A stretch of DNA of 64,000 bases from Pseudomonadales bacterium (GCA_024234395.1 JACKOH010000001.1:1445001-1509000), one strand, 5' to 3'. Numbered from the stretch's first letter, positions 18,837 to 27,940 are shown. Notes: generated by a model from the letters alone, not told the origin. A program made the numbers and translations.

Positions 18837-18911
18837 GGAACCCAGGCGTACAGAGTGGTTCTCTGTCACTACTGGCTGCAGATCAGCCGGAACCTGCTAC
18901 TTAGCTACGCA

Positions 18912-19018
18912 GAATGCTGGCAGTGTTTATTGCTGAGAACGTTTGAGACATGGATGTCGAAAACGAGCGTACACGGATGTACGTTTGCGATTCTCAGCAA
19001 TAAACACTGCCAGCATTC
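18912..19018. repeat. Large composite palindrome with two nested hairpins
   Basis: A perfect 28-bp inverted repeat (18912-18939 with 18991-19018; arm starts GAATGCTGGCAGTG) encloses a 51-bp loop that itself contains two small palindromes, GACAT-GG-ATGTC (18947-18958) and CGTACA-CGGA-TGTACG (18968-18983). The 360-bp intergenic region 18837-19196 holds no gene I can support; the open frame across it is a by-product of the palindrome. Confidence 0.85.
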
Positions 19019-19196
19019 CATATCACTGCCTTGCAGTCCTGCATTTACCCGGCTGATCTTTCCACACTGTTGTTGGCGCTTTTATGAAAATTGTCGCTTA
19101 GCAGCCTGTTAGACATACTTGGGATTTGGCCGCGTCGATAACTCGAAGTGCCCGTAACGGGCTCTGAACTGGCTGCGGGCTTACCCGCGGCGGACA

Positions 19197-19925
19197 TTAT
19201 TCCACTTTGGTGAAAATCATCATGTGCTGCCAGGGCAGGAAGTCCAGGGTCTCAGTCCAGTCCAGGTTAAACACCAGCATCTCGCGCACCACCTGTTCCT
19301 CACTCATCTTGTGGAGTGGGCGAATAGGCACCCGGGGATCTTCCTCCCGATATTCCAGCAGAAAAATCCGGCCGCCCGGTTTCAGCGCAGAATAGATACC
19401 CCGGATCATTTCATAGGGATGGGAAAACTCGTGATAGGCGTCCACCATGATGGCGGCGTCGATGGAATCAGCCGGCAGGTTGGGGTCATCGATCTGTCCC
19501 AATACCCCTTCGATGTTGTTTACGCCCTCCTCGGCCTTGCGCTGTTCGATAAGATTCAGCATTTCCGGCTGGATATCCACTGCCAGGACTTTCCCGTCCG
19601 GTACCCGTCTGGCAATCCTGAACGAGAAATAACCGGTACCCGCGCCGATGTCTGCCACCACCGCGTCAGGGGCCAGGCCCATATTTGCCACCACCTGGTC
19701 CGGTTGTTCCTGTTCTATCCGCTCCGGCCGCTCCAGCCAGTCGGCGCCCTGGTGCCCCATGACCAGGGAAATTTCCCGACCCAGGTAAAATTTGCCCAGC
19801 CCGCCGCGACTGCTTGCCGGGTCCACTACATATCCGGGAAAGTCCTGGGCAAGTACGGTCCCGCACAGAGTTGCCAGGGTCAGAATTGATAGCAGAAGAA
19901 TACGGGCGGGCAATAACTGAATCAT
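19197..19925 (-). CDS. Exported class I SAM-dependent methyltransferase-like protein
   Basis: 242 residues. A clear signal peptide (LLPARILLLSILTLATLCGT..VLAQ) precedes a Rossmann methyltransferase domain: motif I VADIGAGTGYFSFRIA, acidic end of strand 2 VLAVDIQPEM, motif III region AAIMVDAYHEF and LKPGGRIFLLEY. ATG 19925 starts the signal peptide; the frame is open to 19997 but that extension is not signal-like. An S-adenosylmethionine enzyme with an export signal is odd because SAM is cytoplasmic. Substrate unknown. Confidence 0.85.
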   Translation of the reverse strand: MIQLLPARILLLSILTLATLCGTVLAQDFPGYVVDPASSRGGLGKFYLGREISLVMGHQGADWLERPERIEQEQPDQVVANMGLAPDAVVADIGAGTGYFSFRIARRVPDGKVLAVDIQPEMLNLIEQRKAEEGVNNIEGVLGQIDDPNLPADSIDAAIMVDAYHEFSHPYEMIRGIYSALKPGGRIFLLEYREEDPRVPIRPLHKMSEEQVVREMLVFNLDWTETLDFLPWQHMMIFTKVE

Positions 19926-20143
19926 GGTGTTACCCCATAGGTCAGGTTCGACTGCACGTGTCGGGGCTACTTGCGCACTGGGAAGTGAACCCGACATCGG
20001 GTGATTATCGGATTATTACAGACAAGTGGGGTTTTTCAAGGCCCGGCAGTCGGTTTTACCAGCGTAGTAAGGCTCATTGCCCCGACCAGGGAAGGAATCA
20101 CTGCTAGCGCCAGGATGCGGCGCAGCTGCCTCGCCAGGATAGA

Positions 20144-20320
20144 CTACAGAAGCCGCAGCAGGCGGTAGCCGTTGCCCTTGCATTTAACACAGGGCTCTTT
20201 CTTGGTGGTAAGTCCACTGCCATCACAGACATCACAGATGTCCTTATAAGGCTGCTTCAAGATTGCCTGAAGTTCCTTCAGGACCTGGGGATGAACCCCT
20301 TTGTCTACGATTGCATTCAT
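20144..20320 (-). CDS. Small CxxCxGxG zinc-finger protein
   Basis: 58 residues, start ATG at 20320. The C-terminal half has two DnaJ-type repeats, CDVCDGSG (Cys29/Cys32) and CVKCKGNG (Cys44/Cys47), which together would bind one zinc ion; the N-terminal 25 residues look helical (PQVLKELQAILKQPY). The SD is weak (GGGAA). Such free-standing mini zinc fingers occur in other bacteria, for example the Bacillus anti-TRAP protein, but no function can be assigned here. It reads as a true gene because of the paired motif in a short frame. Confidence 0.72.
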   Translation of the reverse strand: MNAIVDKGVHPQVLKELQAILKQPYKDICDVCDGSGLTTKKEPCVKCKGNGYRLLRLL

Positions 20321-20594
20321 GAATAGTTTTCCCGGACTCTAGAGTGGCAAATCGGGTATGCCAGGAATTCCCCTGCAGGTACTCTGGCATTTGCGTAGTA
20401 TGCAGAATCGCGTCCGTCAGCAGTGTTAATTTCGTCACAAAATCCTGAATTGGCGGGGTTGGCCAGCACTGATCCCGACTCCTGTCGGCGCCCCTTACCA
20501 ATTCCCGCTGCGCAATACTGACTATGTTAAAATCTTTCTCAGTTTTAATTACTTACAGCATAATACTCGGAAACTGCTGACACTGGAGATCCCC

Positions 20595-21785
20595 TTGGCC
20601 ATGGAGAAAGTATTGGCGGGCGTGCGCGTCCTTGACTTCGGTCGGTATATCGCCGGTCCGTTCTGTGCCACGCTGCTGGCGGACATGGGTGCCGAGGTGA
20701 TCCGGGTTGAAAAAGTGGACGGCAGCGAGGATCGCTACCTGTCGCCGGTCACCGGGCAGGGCGATGGTGCGTTGTTCATGCAGGTGGGGCGCAACAAACT
20801 TAGCCTGACTCTCAATCCCATGAAACCGGAAGGACGCGAAATTGTCAGAAAACTGGTCGCCACTGCCGATGTGGTAGTCGCCAACCTGCCACCTGAAACC
20901 TTGCTCGCCATGGGCCTGGATTACGAGAGCCTGACAGCCATCAAACCCGATATTATTCTGACCATGATTTCCGCCTTTGGCACCGGTGGTCCCTATCAGA
21001 ACCGGGTTGGCTTCGATGGACTTGGCCAGGCCATGTCCGGCAGCATGTTCCTGTCCGGTACCCCGGAGCAACCGGCCAAGTCCTACGCCCCCTATGTGGA
21101 TTTTGGTACCGCCAGCCTCAGCGCATTCGGGACGCTGGCAGCTCTTTACGAGAAGCAGAAAAACGGTCGCGGTCAGGTAGTGGAAGGATCCCTGTTCAAC
21201 ACTGCCCTGACCATGATGAACGGCACCCTGATTGAGCAGGCCTTGATCAGGCGCAATCGCGTCGCCACCCTGAACCGGTCCCAGACATCGGCACCCGCGG
21301 ACACCTTCCGCACCCTGGATGGCTGGGTACTGGTACAGTCCGTAGGCGGACCGTTGTTCAAGCGCTGGGTCGATCTGATCGGCGAACCCGAATGGCTGGA
21401 CGACCCGCGCTTTCAATCCGATATAAGTCGTGGCGACCATGGCGCCCTGATCAGTGAGAAACTGGCCACCTGGTGTGCCGAACGGACTTCTGCTGAAGTT
21501 CTGGAAGCAATGGAGAATGCGCGAATTCCGGCCGGCCCGGTGCTGTCACCGCAGCAGGTGCTGGAAGATCCGCACATTGCCGCCAAAGGCCTGTTCATTG
21601 AAACTGAATTCCCCGGTGCCGCAAGACCGGCCCCCATCATGCGGACACCGGTGGAACTGTCGGCGACGCCGGGAGAAATACGCCATCGGGCGCCGCTGCT
21701 TGGTGAACATACCGGAGTGATCATGAAAGAACTGGGCTACAGTGAAGACGAAATTTCCGAATTGCGCCGGAAACGCGTGATTTAA
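20595..21785 (+). CDS. CaiB/BaiF family (class III) CoA transferase
   Basis: Transfers CoA between carboxylic acids. 396 residues, usual length. VRVLDFGRYIAGPFCATLLA and GAEVIRVEK at the N-terminus, GFDGLGQAMSGSM, and an Asp at residue 169 (YAPYVDFGTAS) that corresponds in position to the catalytic Asp of formyl-CoA transferase. Start is uncertain: TTG 20595 has GGAGAT ideally spaced, ATG 20601 is 12 nt from the same SD. Actual acyl substrate unknown; no adjacent acyl-CoA dehydrogenase or hydratase. Confidence 0.92.
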   Translation: MAMEKVLAGVRVLDFGRYIAGPFCATLLADMGAEVIRVEKVDGSEDRYLSPVTGQGDGALFMQVGRNKLSLTLNPMKPEGREIVRKLVATADVVVANLPPETLLAMGLDYESLTAIKPDIILTMISAFGTGGPYQNRVGFDGLGQAMSGSMFLSGTPEQPAKSYAPYVDFGTASLSAFGTLAALYEKQKNGRGQVVEGSLFNTALTMMNGTLIEQALIRRNRVATLNRSQTSAPADTFRTLDGWVLVQSVGGPLFKRWVDLIGEPEWLDDPRFQSDISRGDHGALISEKLATWCAERTSAEVLEAMENARIPAGPVLSPQQVLEDPHIAAKGLFIETEFPGAARPAPIMRTPVELSATPGEIRHRAPLLGEHTGVIMKELGYSEDEISELRRKRVI

Positions 21786-21975
21786 GGCTCTTCTGATTAA
21801 CTGGCTGTTAATACAGACACGGGCAACGGCAGCAGTCCAAATACAGCAGTAGCAGAGCGTCAATCACTGGAAACCGGACTTCACCGACCCCCTAAACTGA
21901 GATTTCAACTCATTTTCATTGCTGGATCAGCAGTGTATAGTTCTTTACCAGACTGATTAAAACAAGGAGAGATCC

Positions 21976-23118
21976 ATGCGATTTTCACCCAGACTTTCAG
22001 CATTACTTTTGAGCATCCTGTTCACAACGGCATTTTCACTGCAGGCTCAGGAACAGATACTTACCGTCGATCACTATGTACCGGTTTTTTCCTGGGCGCC
22101 ATCGATGCCTGGTGAACAGGCCCAGATCTACGTGCGGGAACGGGTGCTGCCCAGCACCGCAACCCGCACCAGGAATCTGGAAGATCGGGTCGTACTGTTC
22201 ATTCACGGTGCCGGAACACCAGCTGAAGTGGCGTTCGATGCACCTTACGATGGGCATAGCTGGATGGCTTACCTGGCTGCGGCAGGTTATGACACATTCG
22301 CCATGGATACCACCGGATATGGCCGCTCCACTCGTCCTCACGTCATGAACGATATCTGCAACCTCTCACAGCAGCAGCAACAGGACTTTGTCCCGGCAAC
22401 CCTGTCACGTCCCTGCCCGGCCAGCTACGCTTTCGGCGCCACCACCATCGAGTCGGACTGGCATGATATCAATGCCGTGGTGGAGTTTCTTCGCGAAACC
22501 CGCCAGGTAGAAAAAGTGCACCTGGTGGCGTGGTCCCTGGGTGGCCCCAGAGCTGCCGGTTATACAGCACTGTATCCCGATAAAGTGGGACGCCTGGTAT
22601 TGCTGGCCCCGGCCTACAGCAGAACCCGGCCCGCCACCCGCCCCGCCGTGATTCCGGTTCCGGGGCCGGCGTTTACCAAGCAGTCTCACCAGGATTTCGT
22701 CAGCAACTGGGATCGTCAGGTGGGCTGTGCGGATCAGTACCGCCAACCGGTCAGCGACGCAGTGTGGGGAGCCATGCTGGACTCAGACCCGGTCGGTGCG
22801 ACCTGGGGAAGCGGAGTCAGGCGTGCTCCACGAACCAGCACCTGGGGTTGGGGCCCGGAACAGGTTGGCGCCACACAGAATCCGATGTTGCTGGTGGCTG
22901 GAGCGGAAGATCGCCAGGTCCCTCCCGCCCGGGTGATGGAGCTGTACGAAGACCTGGGAGCCAGTCAGAAAGTCCTGTTGGACCTGGGTTGTGCCTCGCA
23001 TAACGCCATGTGGGAGAGTAATGCCGGGATACTTTTCGATGCTTCACTGCAATGGCTGCGGGACGGTACCGTGGACGGCGTGTCCAGTGGCACAATCGCC
23101 CGCGGCTACGACGAGTAA
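21976..23118 (+). CDS. Exported alpha/beta hydrolase
   Basis: 380 residues with a signal peptide (RLSALLLSILFTTAFSLQAQ). Landmarks: oxyanion region VVLFIHGAGTPAEVAFD near residue 75, nucleophile elbow LVAWSLGGPRA near 184, acid AGAEDRQVPP and a C-terminal CASHNAMWE with the candidate catalytic His. The spacing fits a complete Ser-Asp-His triad. SD AAGGAGAG precedes the ATG. Convergent with rimO. Substrate unknown. Confidence 0.85.
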   Translation: MRFSPRLSALLLSILFTTAFSLQAQEQILTVDHYVPVFSWAPSMPGEQAQIYVRERVLPSTATRTRNLEDRVVLFIHGAGTPAEVAFDAPYDGHSWMAYLAAAGYDTFAMDTTGYGRSTRPHVMNDICNLSQQQQQDFVPATLSRPCPASYAFGATTIESDWHDINAVVEFLRETRQVEKVHLVAWSLGGPRAAGYTALYPDKVGRLVLLAPAYSRTRPATRPAVIPVPGPAFTKQSHQDFVSNWDRQVGCADQYRQPVSDAVWGAMLDSDPVGATWGSGVRRAPRTSTWGWGPEQVGATQNPMLLVAGAEDRQVPPARVMELYEDLGASQKVLLDLGCASHNAMWESNAGILFDASLQWLRDGTVDGVSSGTIARGYDE

Positions 23119-23130
23119 CTTACAGACAGA

Positions 23131-24600
23131 TCAGACTGCGTCGACGGGTTCCCCGTAAAGGTCGTACTCGTCGGCCGCAGTTATCACTACCTGAATCCTG
23201 TCACCAGGCTGCAGATCATGCAGTGCATCATTGCCATTGACATAAACCAGGCCGTCGATATCCGGGGCATCTGCGCTGGAACGGCCCACCGCCCCTCCTG
23301 CGTCTGAGCGATCCACTTCATCAATCAATACTTCCAGAGTGCGGCCCACCTTGCGCTGCAGACGCCGGCTGCTGACTTCCTGCTGAACCTCCATAAACCG
23401 CTCCCAACGTTCCTGCTTCAACTCATCCGCCACCTGCCCCTCCAATTCATTAGACCTGGCTCCTGCCACGGGGGAATACTGAAAACAGCCTACTCTGTCC
23501 AGCTCTGCCTGGCGGAGGAAATCCAATAGAATCTGAAAATCATTTTCAGTTTCACCGGGAAAGCCGACGATAAAAGTACTGCGCAGGGTCAATTCCTGGC
23601 ACTGCTTTCGCCAGGCCTCGATGCGAGCCAGATTGTCTTCTGCAGCAGCCGGTCGTTTCATGGCACGCAAGATCTGCGGACTGGCATGCTGAAAAGGAAT
23701 ATCCAGATACGGCAGTAATTTACCTGCGGCCATCAGCGGAATGACACGATCAACATGGGGATAAGGATAGACATAATGCAGCCGCACCCACACGCCCAAT
23801 TCCGCCAGCGCTTCACACAGGCCCTGCATGTCGGCTCTCACCGGCCGCCCCTGCCAGAACCCGGTCCGGTACTTTCTATCGACGCCATAAGCACTGGTGT
23901 CCTGTGATATTACCAGCAGTTCCTTCACCCCGGCATCGACCAGGCGCCTGGCTTCTTCCAGCACGTCTTCAACAGGGCGGCTTACCAGCCTGCCGCGCAT
24001 GGATGGAATGATGCAGAAACTGCAGGAGTGATTGCAGCCCTCGGAAATCTTCAGATAGGCATAGTGGCGGGGAGTCAGCTTCACTCCCTGGGGTGGCACC
24101 AGATCGGTAAACGGATCATGGTCGCGTGGAGGCGGAATCACCTCATGTACTGCCGATACCACCTGTTCGTACGCCTGGGGTCCGCTGACGTTCAGCACAC
24201 CAGGATGGATACGGGTAATGCTTTCTGCATCGGCGCCCATACAGCCGGTGACGATCACCCTGCCATTTTCCTGAAGGGCTTCACCGATTGCCTCAAGCGA
24301 TTCCTGCTTGGCACTGTCGATAAAGCCACAGGTATTGACCACGACCACCTCGGCATCGGCATAGGTGGGTGCAATTTCGTACCCCTCCATACGCAACTGG
24401 GTGAGAATACGTTCTGAATCCACCAGGGCCTTGGGGCAGCCAAGCGACACGAAGCCGACCCGGTTCGCGGATCCCTTTTCCGCTGCTGCTGCAGACAATC
24501 TGGATGGACCGGGAGTGGGAACAGTTTCAGGGTGGGAGTCAGAATCCGGGGTGGGATCAGAACTATCGATAGAGCCGGTTTGGTACCTGGTTTTAGACAT
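23131..24600 (-). CDS. rimO: Ribosomal protein S12 methylthiotransferase
   Basis: Radical-SAM enzyme that adds a methylthio group to the conserved Asp of ribosomal protein S12. The N-terminal UPF0004 domain ligands are Cys55 (SLGCPKALVDSE), Cys91 (VVNTCGFID) and Cys120 (VTGCMGAD); the radical-SAM cluster is Cys189/Cys193/Cys196 (SEGCNHSCSFC); a C-terminal TRAM domain ends the protein. SLGCPKALVDSE separates RimO from MiaB. 489 residues: about 45 more than E. coli RimO, all in a low-complexity Ser/Pro/Asp N-terminal extension; no better internal start was seen. Confidence 0.95.
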   Translation of the reverse strand: MSKTRYQTGSIDSSDPTPDSDSHPETVPTPGPSRLSAAAAEKGSANRVGFVSLGCPKALVDSERILTQLRMEGYEIAPTYADAEVVVVNTCGFIDSAKQESLEAIGEALQENGRVIVTGCMGADAESITRIHPGVLNVSGPQAYEQVVSAVHEVIPPPRDHDPFTDLVPPQGVKLTPRHYAYLKISEGCNHSCSFCIIPSMRGRLVSRPVEDVLEEARRLVDAGVKELLVISQDTSAYGVDRKYRTGFWQGRPVRADMQGLCEALAELGVWVRLHYVYPYPHVDRVIPLMAAGKLLPYLDIPFQHASPQILRAMKRPAAAEDNLARIEAWRKQCQELTLRSTFIVGFPGETENDFQILLDFLRQAELDRVGCFQYSPVAGARSNELEGQVADELKQERWERFMEVQQEVSSRRLQRKVGRTLEVLIDEVDRSDAGGAVGRSSADAPDIDGLVYVNGNDALHDLQPGDRIQVVITAADEYDLYGEPVDAV

Positions 24601-24702
24601 GGATGAGGAATTCTTGGCAAAACCTTATTTTACCCGCAGATTCCGGATACTGTAAGCCGCCTGTATTCCCTGAACGAAGCCGAGCGGGAGGCTGCGCTGC
24701 GA

Positions 24703-25107
24703 TTAATGGCGTCCCTGAGGCGCTCCGGCAGCGCCCGCTGCCAGCCATTCCAGGACCGCGAAGGCTGCCACCAGCAAAACGATACCCACCAGCACCAGAT
24801 TACCCAGCGGGGTGATTCTATCCTGCAGTACCAGCATCACAACCGGGGTCATTACCACCCACGCCAGGTCGGCCACGAAGATTACCAGGATCCTGGCTCT
24901 GCCCGGTTCCGAATGCCGGGCAGTGAGGAATACGTACAGGGCGAACAGCACCAACACCAGGCTGAGCACGACAAAGACCGGGCGCGGCAGATCGATCAGG
25001 TATTCGATTACAGTTCCGGTGAACAGCAGTATCAACGCGGTGCTGAACAGACAGAACACCCAGTTGGCGGTCAGCACGGCCTGGATTCGGGGTAATTTCA
25101 TAGCCAT
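24703..25107 (-). CDS. Small integral membrane protein, function unknown
   Basis: 134 residues with four hydrophobic segments (VLTANWVFCLFSTALILLF, VFVVLSLVLVLFALYVFL, ILVIFVADLAWVVMTPVVML, LVLVGIVLLVAAFAVLEWL). ATG 25107 is preferred over upstream codons because GGGAG lies about 5 nt before it. I do not recognise the family. It lies between rimO (same strand) and the divergent photolyase gene. Confidence 0.7.
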   Translation of the reverse strand: MAMKLPRIQAVLTANWVFCLFSTALILLFTGTVIEYLIDLPRPVFVVLSLVLVLFALYVFLTARHSEPGRARILVIFVADLAWVVMTPVVMLVLQDRITPLGNLVLVGIVLLVAAFAVLEWLAAGAAGAPQGRH

Positions 25108-25329
25108 TGGTCTCCCGCTTGCGTGTCCAGAGGAAAGCATCCTGACCGGTGTCCTCGCGGCAATCCGATCCGGATTCGATTACAGGGACAACTCGCCGTG
25201 CCCTGCAAGGGCAATTCTACCCGCTCTCCCTGCTGCAACCCTAACTTCCCTGGTAAGAGCCGCTTTGCTGATCCAGAATCTCGTGCATCCCGTAATTGAA
25301 CAGAGCAACAGGCTTACCAAAGGATTCAC

Positions 25330-26775
25330 GTGTCACCATCGCTTTCCATATTCTGGTTCCGCCAGGATTTACGTATTCTCGACAATCCCGCCTTAACCGC
25401 CGCAGCGGCAAGAGGTCGGGTTCTGCCAGTGTATATTCTCGATGAAGCGCATCCGGGCCCCTGGCGCCTGGGTGGTGCCAGTCGCTGGTGGCTGCATCGG
25501 TCGCTGCAGGCGTTGAATCAGGCTTTGGACAACCAATTGTGGATCTTCGCCGGGGATCCGCTGACCGTAATCCGCGAACTGATCAGCAGGCACGGTGCTG
25601 ATGCGGTTTACTGGAACCGTTGTTACGAACCCTGGCAACGGGACCGGGACCGGGATATCAAGCAGACCCTGCGCGAGCAGGACGTGGCAGTCAGCAGTTA
25701 CAACGGCAGCCTGCTCTGGGAACCCTGGGAGGTGCTGAAGGCCGATGGCACCCCCTACCGGGTTTTTACACCTTTCTTCACCAAGGGATGTCTGCAGGGG
25801 CCCGCGCCCCGGTCACCGGAATCGCGGCCGCCGGAACTTCAACTGCTCCCCTGCACCCAGTCAAAGCAGCGTATCGAGGAACTGGCGCTGCTGCCAACTG
25901 TCGACTGGTACCGCGTAATGGCCACTCAATGGCAACCCGGAGAGACCGGTGCTGCACAGCGCCTCGAGTCATTCCTGGAAACCGGCCTGGATCAATACCG
26001 GAAAGGCAGGGACTATCCGGCTTTGGAAGCTGTCTCCCGCCTGTCTCCGCATTTGCACTGGGGTGAAATTTCTCCCAACCAGGTATGGCACAGGATTCGC
26101 CAGGAAACGCTGTCCCGGGGCCTGGAAGAGAAGGGAGAGCATTACCTGCGGGAACTGGGCTGGCGCGAATTCTCCTATTCATTGCTCTACCATTTTCCGG
26201 AACTGCCCCGTCGCAATCTGCAGCAGAAATTCGACGCCTTTCCCTGGCGCAATGATGCTGAATCGCTGCGGGCCTGGAGTTCGGGAATGACCGGCTACCC
26301 GATCGTGGATGCCGGAATGAGGGAATTATGGCAAACCGGGTACATGCATAACCGGGTGCGGATGATCGTCGCTTCCTTCCTGGTCAAAAATCTGATGATT
26401 CACTGGCACCAGGGTGAAGAGTGGTTCTGGGATTGCCTGCTGGATGCGGACCTTGCCAACAACAGTGCCAGCTGGCAGTGGGTGGCCGGCTGCGGAGCCG
26501 ATGCCGCCCCTTACTTCCGTATTTTCAATCCGGTTACCCAGGGACAGAAATTCGACCCTGAGGGACACTACGTACGGCGTTTTATCCCGGAAATTGCCGC
26601 CCTGCCCGACCGCCACCTGCATGATCCCTCGGCCGCACCGGAGCCGGTGTTGACTGCGGCCGGGATAGAACTGGACTCAACTTACCCGCGTGCCATAGTG
26701 GATCTGAAGGATTCCCGTAATCGGGCTCTGGAAGCCTTTCAGTCGTTATCGGGAAAGCAGGGGTTCGCCGATTGA
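25330..26775 (+). CDS. phrB: Deoxyribodipyrimidine photolyase
   Basis: Light-driven repair of cyclobutane pyrimidine dimers. N-terminal antenna domain (IFWFRQDLRILDNPAL) and C-terminal FAD domain with SRLSPHLHWGEIS, TGYPIVDAGMRELWQTGYMH, NRVRMIVASFLVKNL and SASWQWVAGCGADAAPYFR, the class I CPD photolyase signatures. 481 residues, usual length. Start is GTG at 25330 with AAAGGA 6 nt upstream. A cryptochrome-like role is possible but all FAD-site motifs are standard for photolyase. Confidence 0.94.
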   Translation: MSPSLSIFWFRQDLRILDNPALTAAAARGRVLPVYILDEAHPGPWRLGGASRWWLHRSLQALNQALDNQLWIFAGDPLTVIRELISRHGADAVYWNRCYEPWQRDRDRDIKQTLREQDVAVSSYNGSLLWEPWEVLKADGTPYRVFTPFFTKGCLQGPAPRSPESRPPELQLLPCTQSKQRIEELALLPTVDWYRVMATQWQPGETGAAQRLESFLETGLDQYRKGRDYPALEAVSRLSPHLHWGEISPNQVWHRIRQETLSRGLEEKGEHYLRELGWREFSYSLLYHFPELPRRNLQQKFDAFPWRNDAESLRAWSSGMTGYPIVDAGMRELWQTGYMHNRVRMIVASFLVKNLMIHWHQGEEWFWDCLLDADLANNSASWQWVAGCGADAAPYFRIFNPVTQGQKFDPEGHYVRRFIPEIAALPDRHLHDPSAAPEPVLTAAGIELDSTYPRAIVDLKDSRNRALEAFQSLSGKQGFAD

Positions 26776-26815
26776 GTACCCGGCCGTTCAATCGCCCGGG
26801 TTGATTCCCCTCTGC

Positions 26816-27526
26816 TTATTCAGCGGCAGGCCCGTATTTCCAGGTAATTTTCTGCTCGGCGGAATAGAATAAACATTTAAAAATCATGCCGTAGAACAGC
26901 GGTAGCAGTGCCATACCATAACGGGCATAACGAACTCCACCGTTCAACAGTTCCGGATTCTGAGAAAATCCGATTGATACCAGGATTACGCCCAGGAAAA
27001 AAGTTACCCCACCTACCAGCAGAAACTGGTTGCCGGTCACGTGCAGAAACCGGGCCGCCAGGCTGATCTGTGCCGGCGAGTACTCATCCGACTCACTGAA
27101 ACTCAGCCTGAATGCCGTTCTGGCTGCCTGATACGAGGTGGCCCCGATCCCGAGAATCAGACTGGTAGGCACCAAAGCCAGCAGGACCGGCGGACTGAGC
27201 AGCCACAGTCCGAATTCAGCGGTAACCAGCGCCGCTGTCAATACAAACAGGAAAAACAACACACTGAGAAAAAAAGCCATAGCTGTACCTCGCTGCATCC
27301 AGATAAACAGACAGGCACTTTTCAGTACCTGCCCCCAATACCATCGATAGGCCCTGCCCATCCGCCTGTCGTGCTGAATTTTGAGCAGAAACTCCTCCTC
27401 CAGATCGCCAAGGAGCGGTTCCCGAAGCCTGACCGGCACAAAGAACTCCAGCAGCAGGCTACCGATGCGGGGAGGTACACAGTGCTGATCCTTTGCTGCC
27501 TCCTGAACCGGTCGTTCCCAGGACAT
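26816..27526 (-). CDS. Free-standing ABC-permease-prefix-domain membrane protein
   Basis: 236 residues. The N-terminal part (PPRIGSLLLEFFVPVRLREP then LLGDLEEEF and RAYRWYWGQVLKSA) resembles the prefix domain found in front of some MacB/ADOP-type ABC permeases, but here it is followed only by about four membrane helices and no permease core. ATG 27526 is chosen for an excellent SD (GGGAGGT, 7 nt upstream) inside the end of the preceding padR gene. The 4-bp gap indicates a two-gene operon with padR. Function unknown; a membrane sensor or partner for a permease elsewhere is speculation. Confidence 0.75.
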   Translation of the reverse strand: MSWERPVQEAAKDQHCVPPRIGSLLLEFFVPVRLREPLLGDLEEEFLLKIQHDRRMGRAYRWYWGQVLKSACLFIWMQRGTAMAFFLSVLFFLFVLTAALVTAEFGLWLLSPPVLLALVPTSLILGIGATSYQAARTAFRLSFSESDEYSPAQISLAARFLHVTGNQFLLVGGVTFFLGVILVSIGFSQNPELLNGGVRYARYGMALLPLFYGMIFKCLFYSAEQKITWKYGPAAE

Positions 27527-27530
27527 CAGC

Positions 27531-27887
27531 TTACCTCCCGTTGCCTGCAGCCAGAGGAGCCGACAGTTGCACGCCCTCCCACAAAACTTCCAGGTTGGCA
27601 CGAACCTCTTTCAGGACCCGGCGGCCACTGGCTGTCACACTGAAATACTTCTTCGCCCTACCACCACGTCGGGCGGTCGCTTCGCCCAGTCGCGATTTGA
27701 CATAACCTTTGTCTTCCAGTCGATCCAGAGTTGTGTAAATCGCACCGATCGATATGTCACGCTTGATCAACTGATTGATTTTGCTGCGTACCGACATACC
27801 GTAAGCCTGATCGCCCAATCTGATCAGGGTGAGCAGGACGATATGTTCAAACTCTCCCAGGGAACTGTTCTTGCCGGTCTGTTTCAT
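27531..27887 (-). CDS. PadR family transcriptional regulator
   Basis: 118 residues. Winged-helix DNA-binding domain with the PadR signatures EHIVLLTLIRLGDQAYGMSV and ISIGAIYTTLDRLEDKGYVKS, then RGGRAKKYFSVTASGRRVL. PadR proteins usually repress their own operon and respond to small ligands. Forms an operon with the downstream membrane protein; PadR paired with a permease-prefix protein is a recurring pattern. Confidence 0.92.
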   Translation of the reverse strand: MKQTGKNSSLGEFEHIVLLTLIRLGDQAYGMSVRSKINQLIKRDISIGAIYTTLDRLEDKGYVKSRLGEATARRGGRAKKYFSVTASGRRVLKEVRANLEVLWEGVQLSAPLAAGNGR

Positions 27888-27921
27888 GCGTGGTTGCTCT
27901 ACAACGCGCTGGTTATATAAG

Positions 27922-27940
27922 AGTATTTGTTCTAAATAGT
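27922..27940 (-). promoter_or_regulatory. Candidate PadR operator
   Basis: Imperfect palindrome AGTATTT-GTTCT-AAATAGT, 35 bp upstream of padR, in an AT-rich stretch that also contains GAGTATTT as a direct repeat (27921 and 27942). Placement fits autoregulation; unproven. Confidence 0.3.

Noticed and set aside
18855..19112. 85-codon plus-strand frame between receptor 2 and the methyltransferase
   Set aside because: It consists mostly of the large palindrome; no SD and no recognisable domain.
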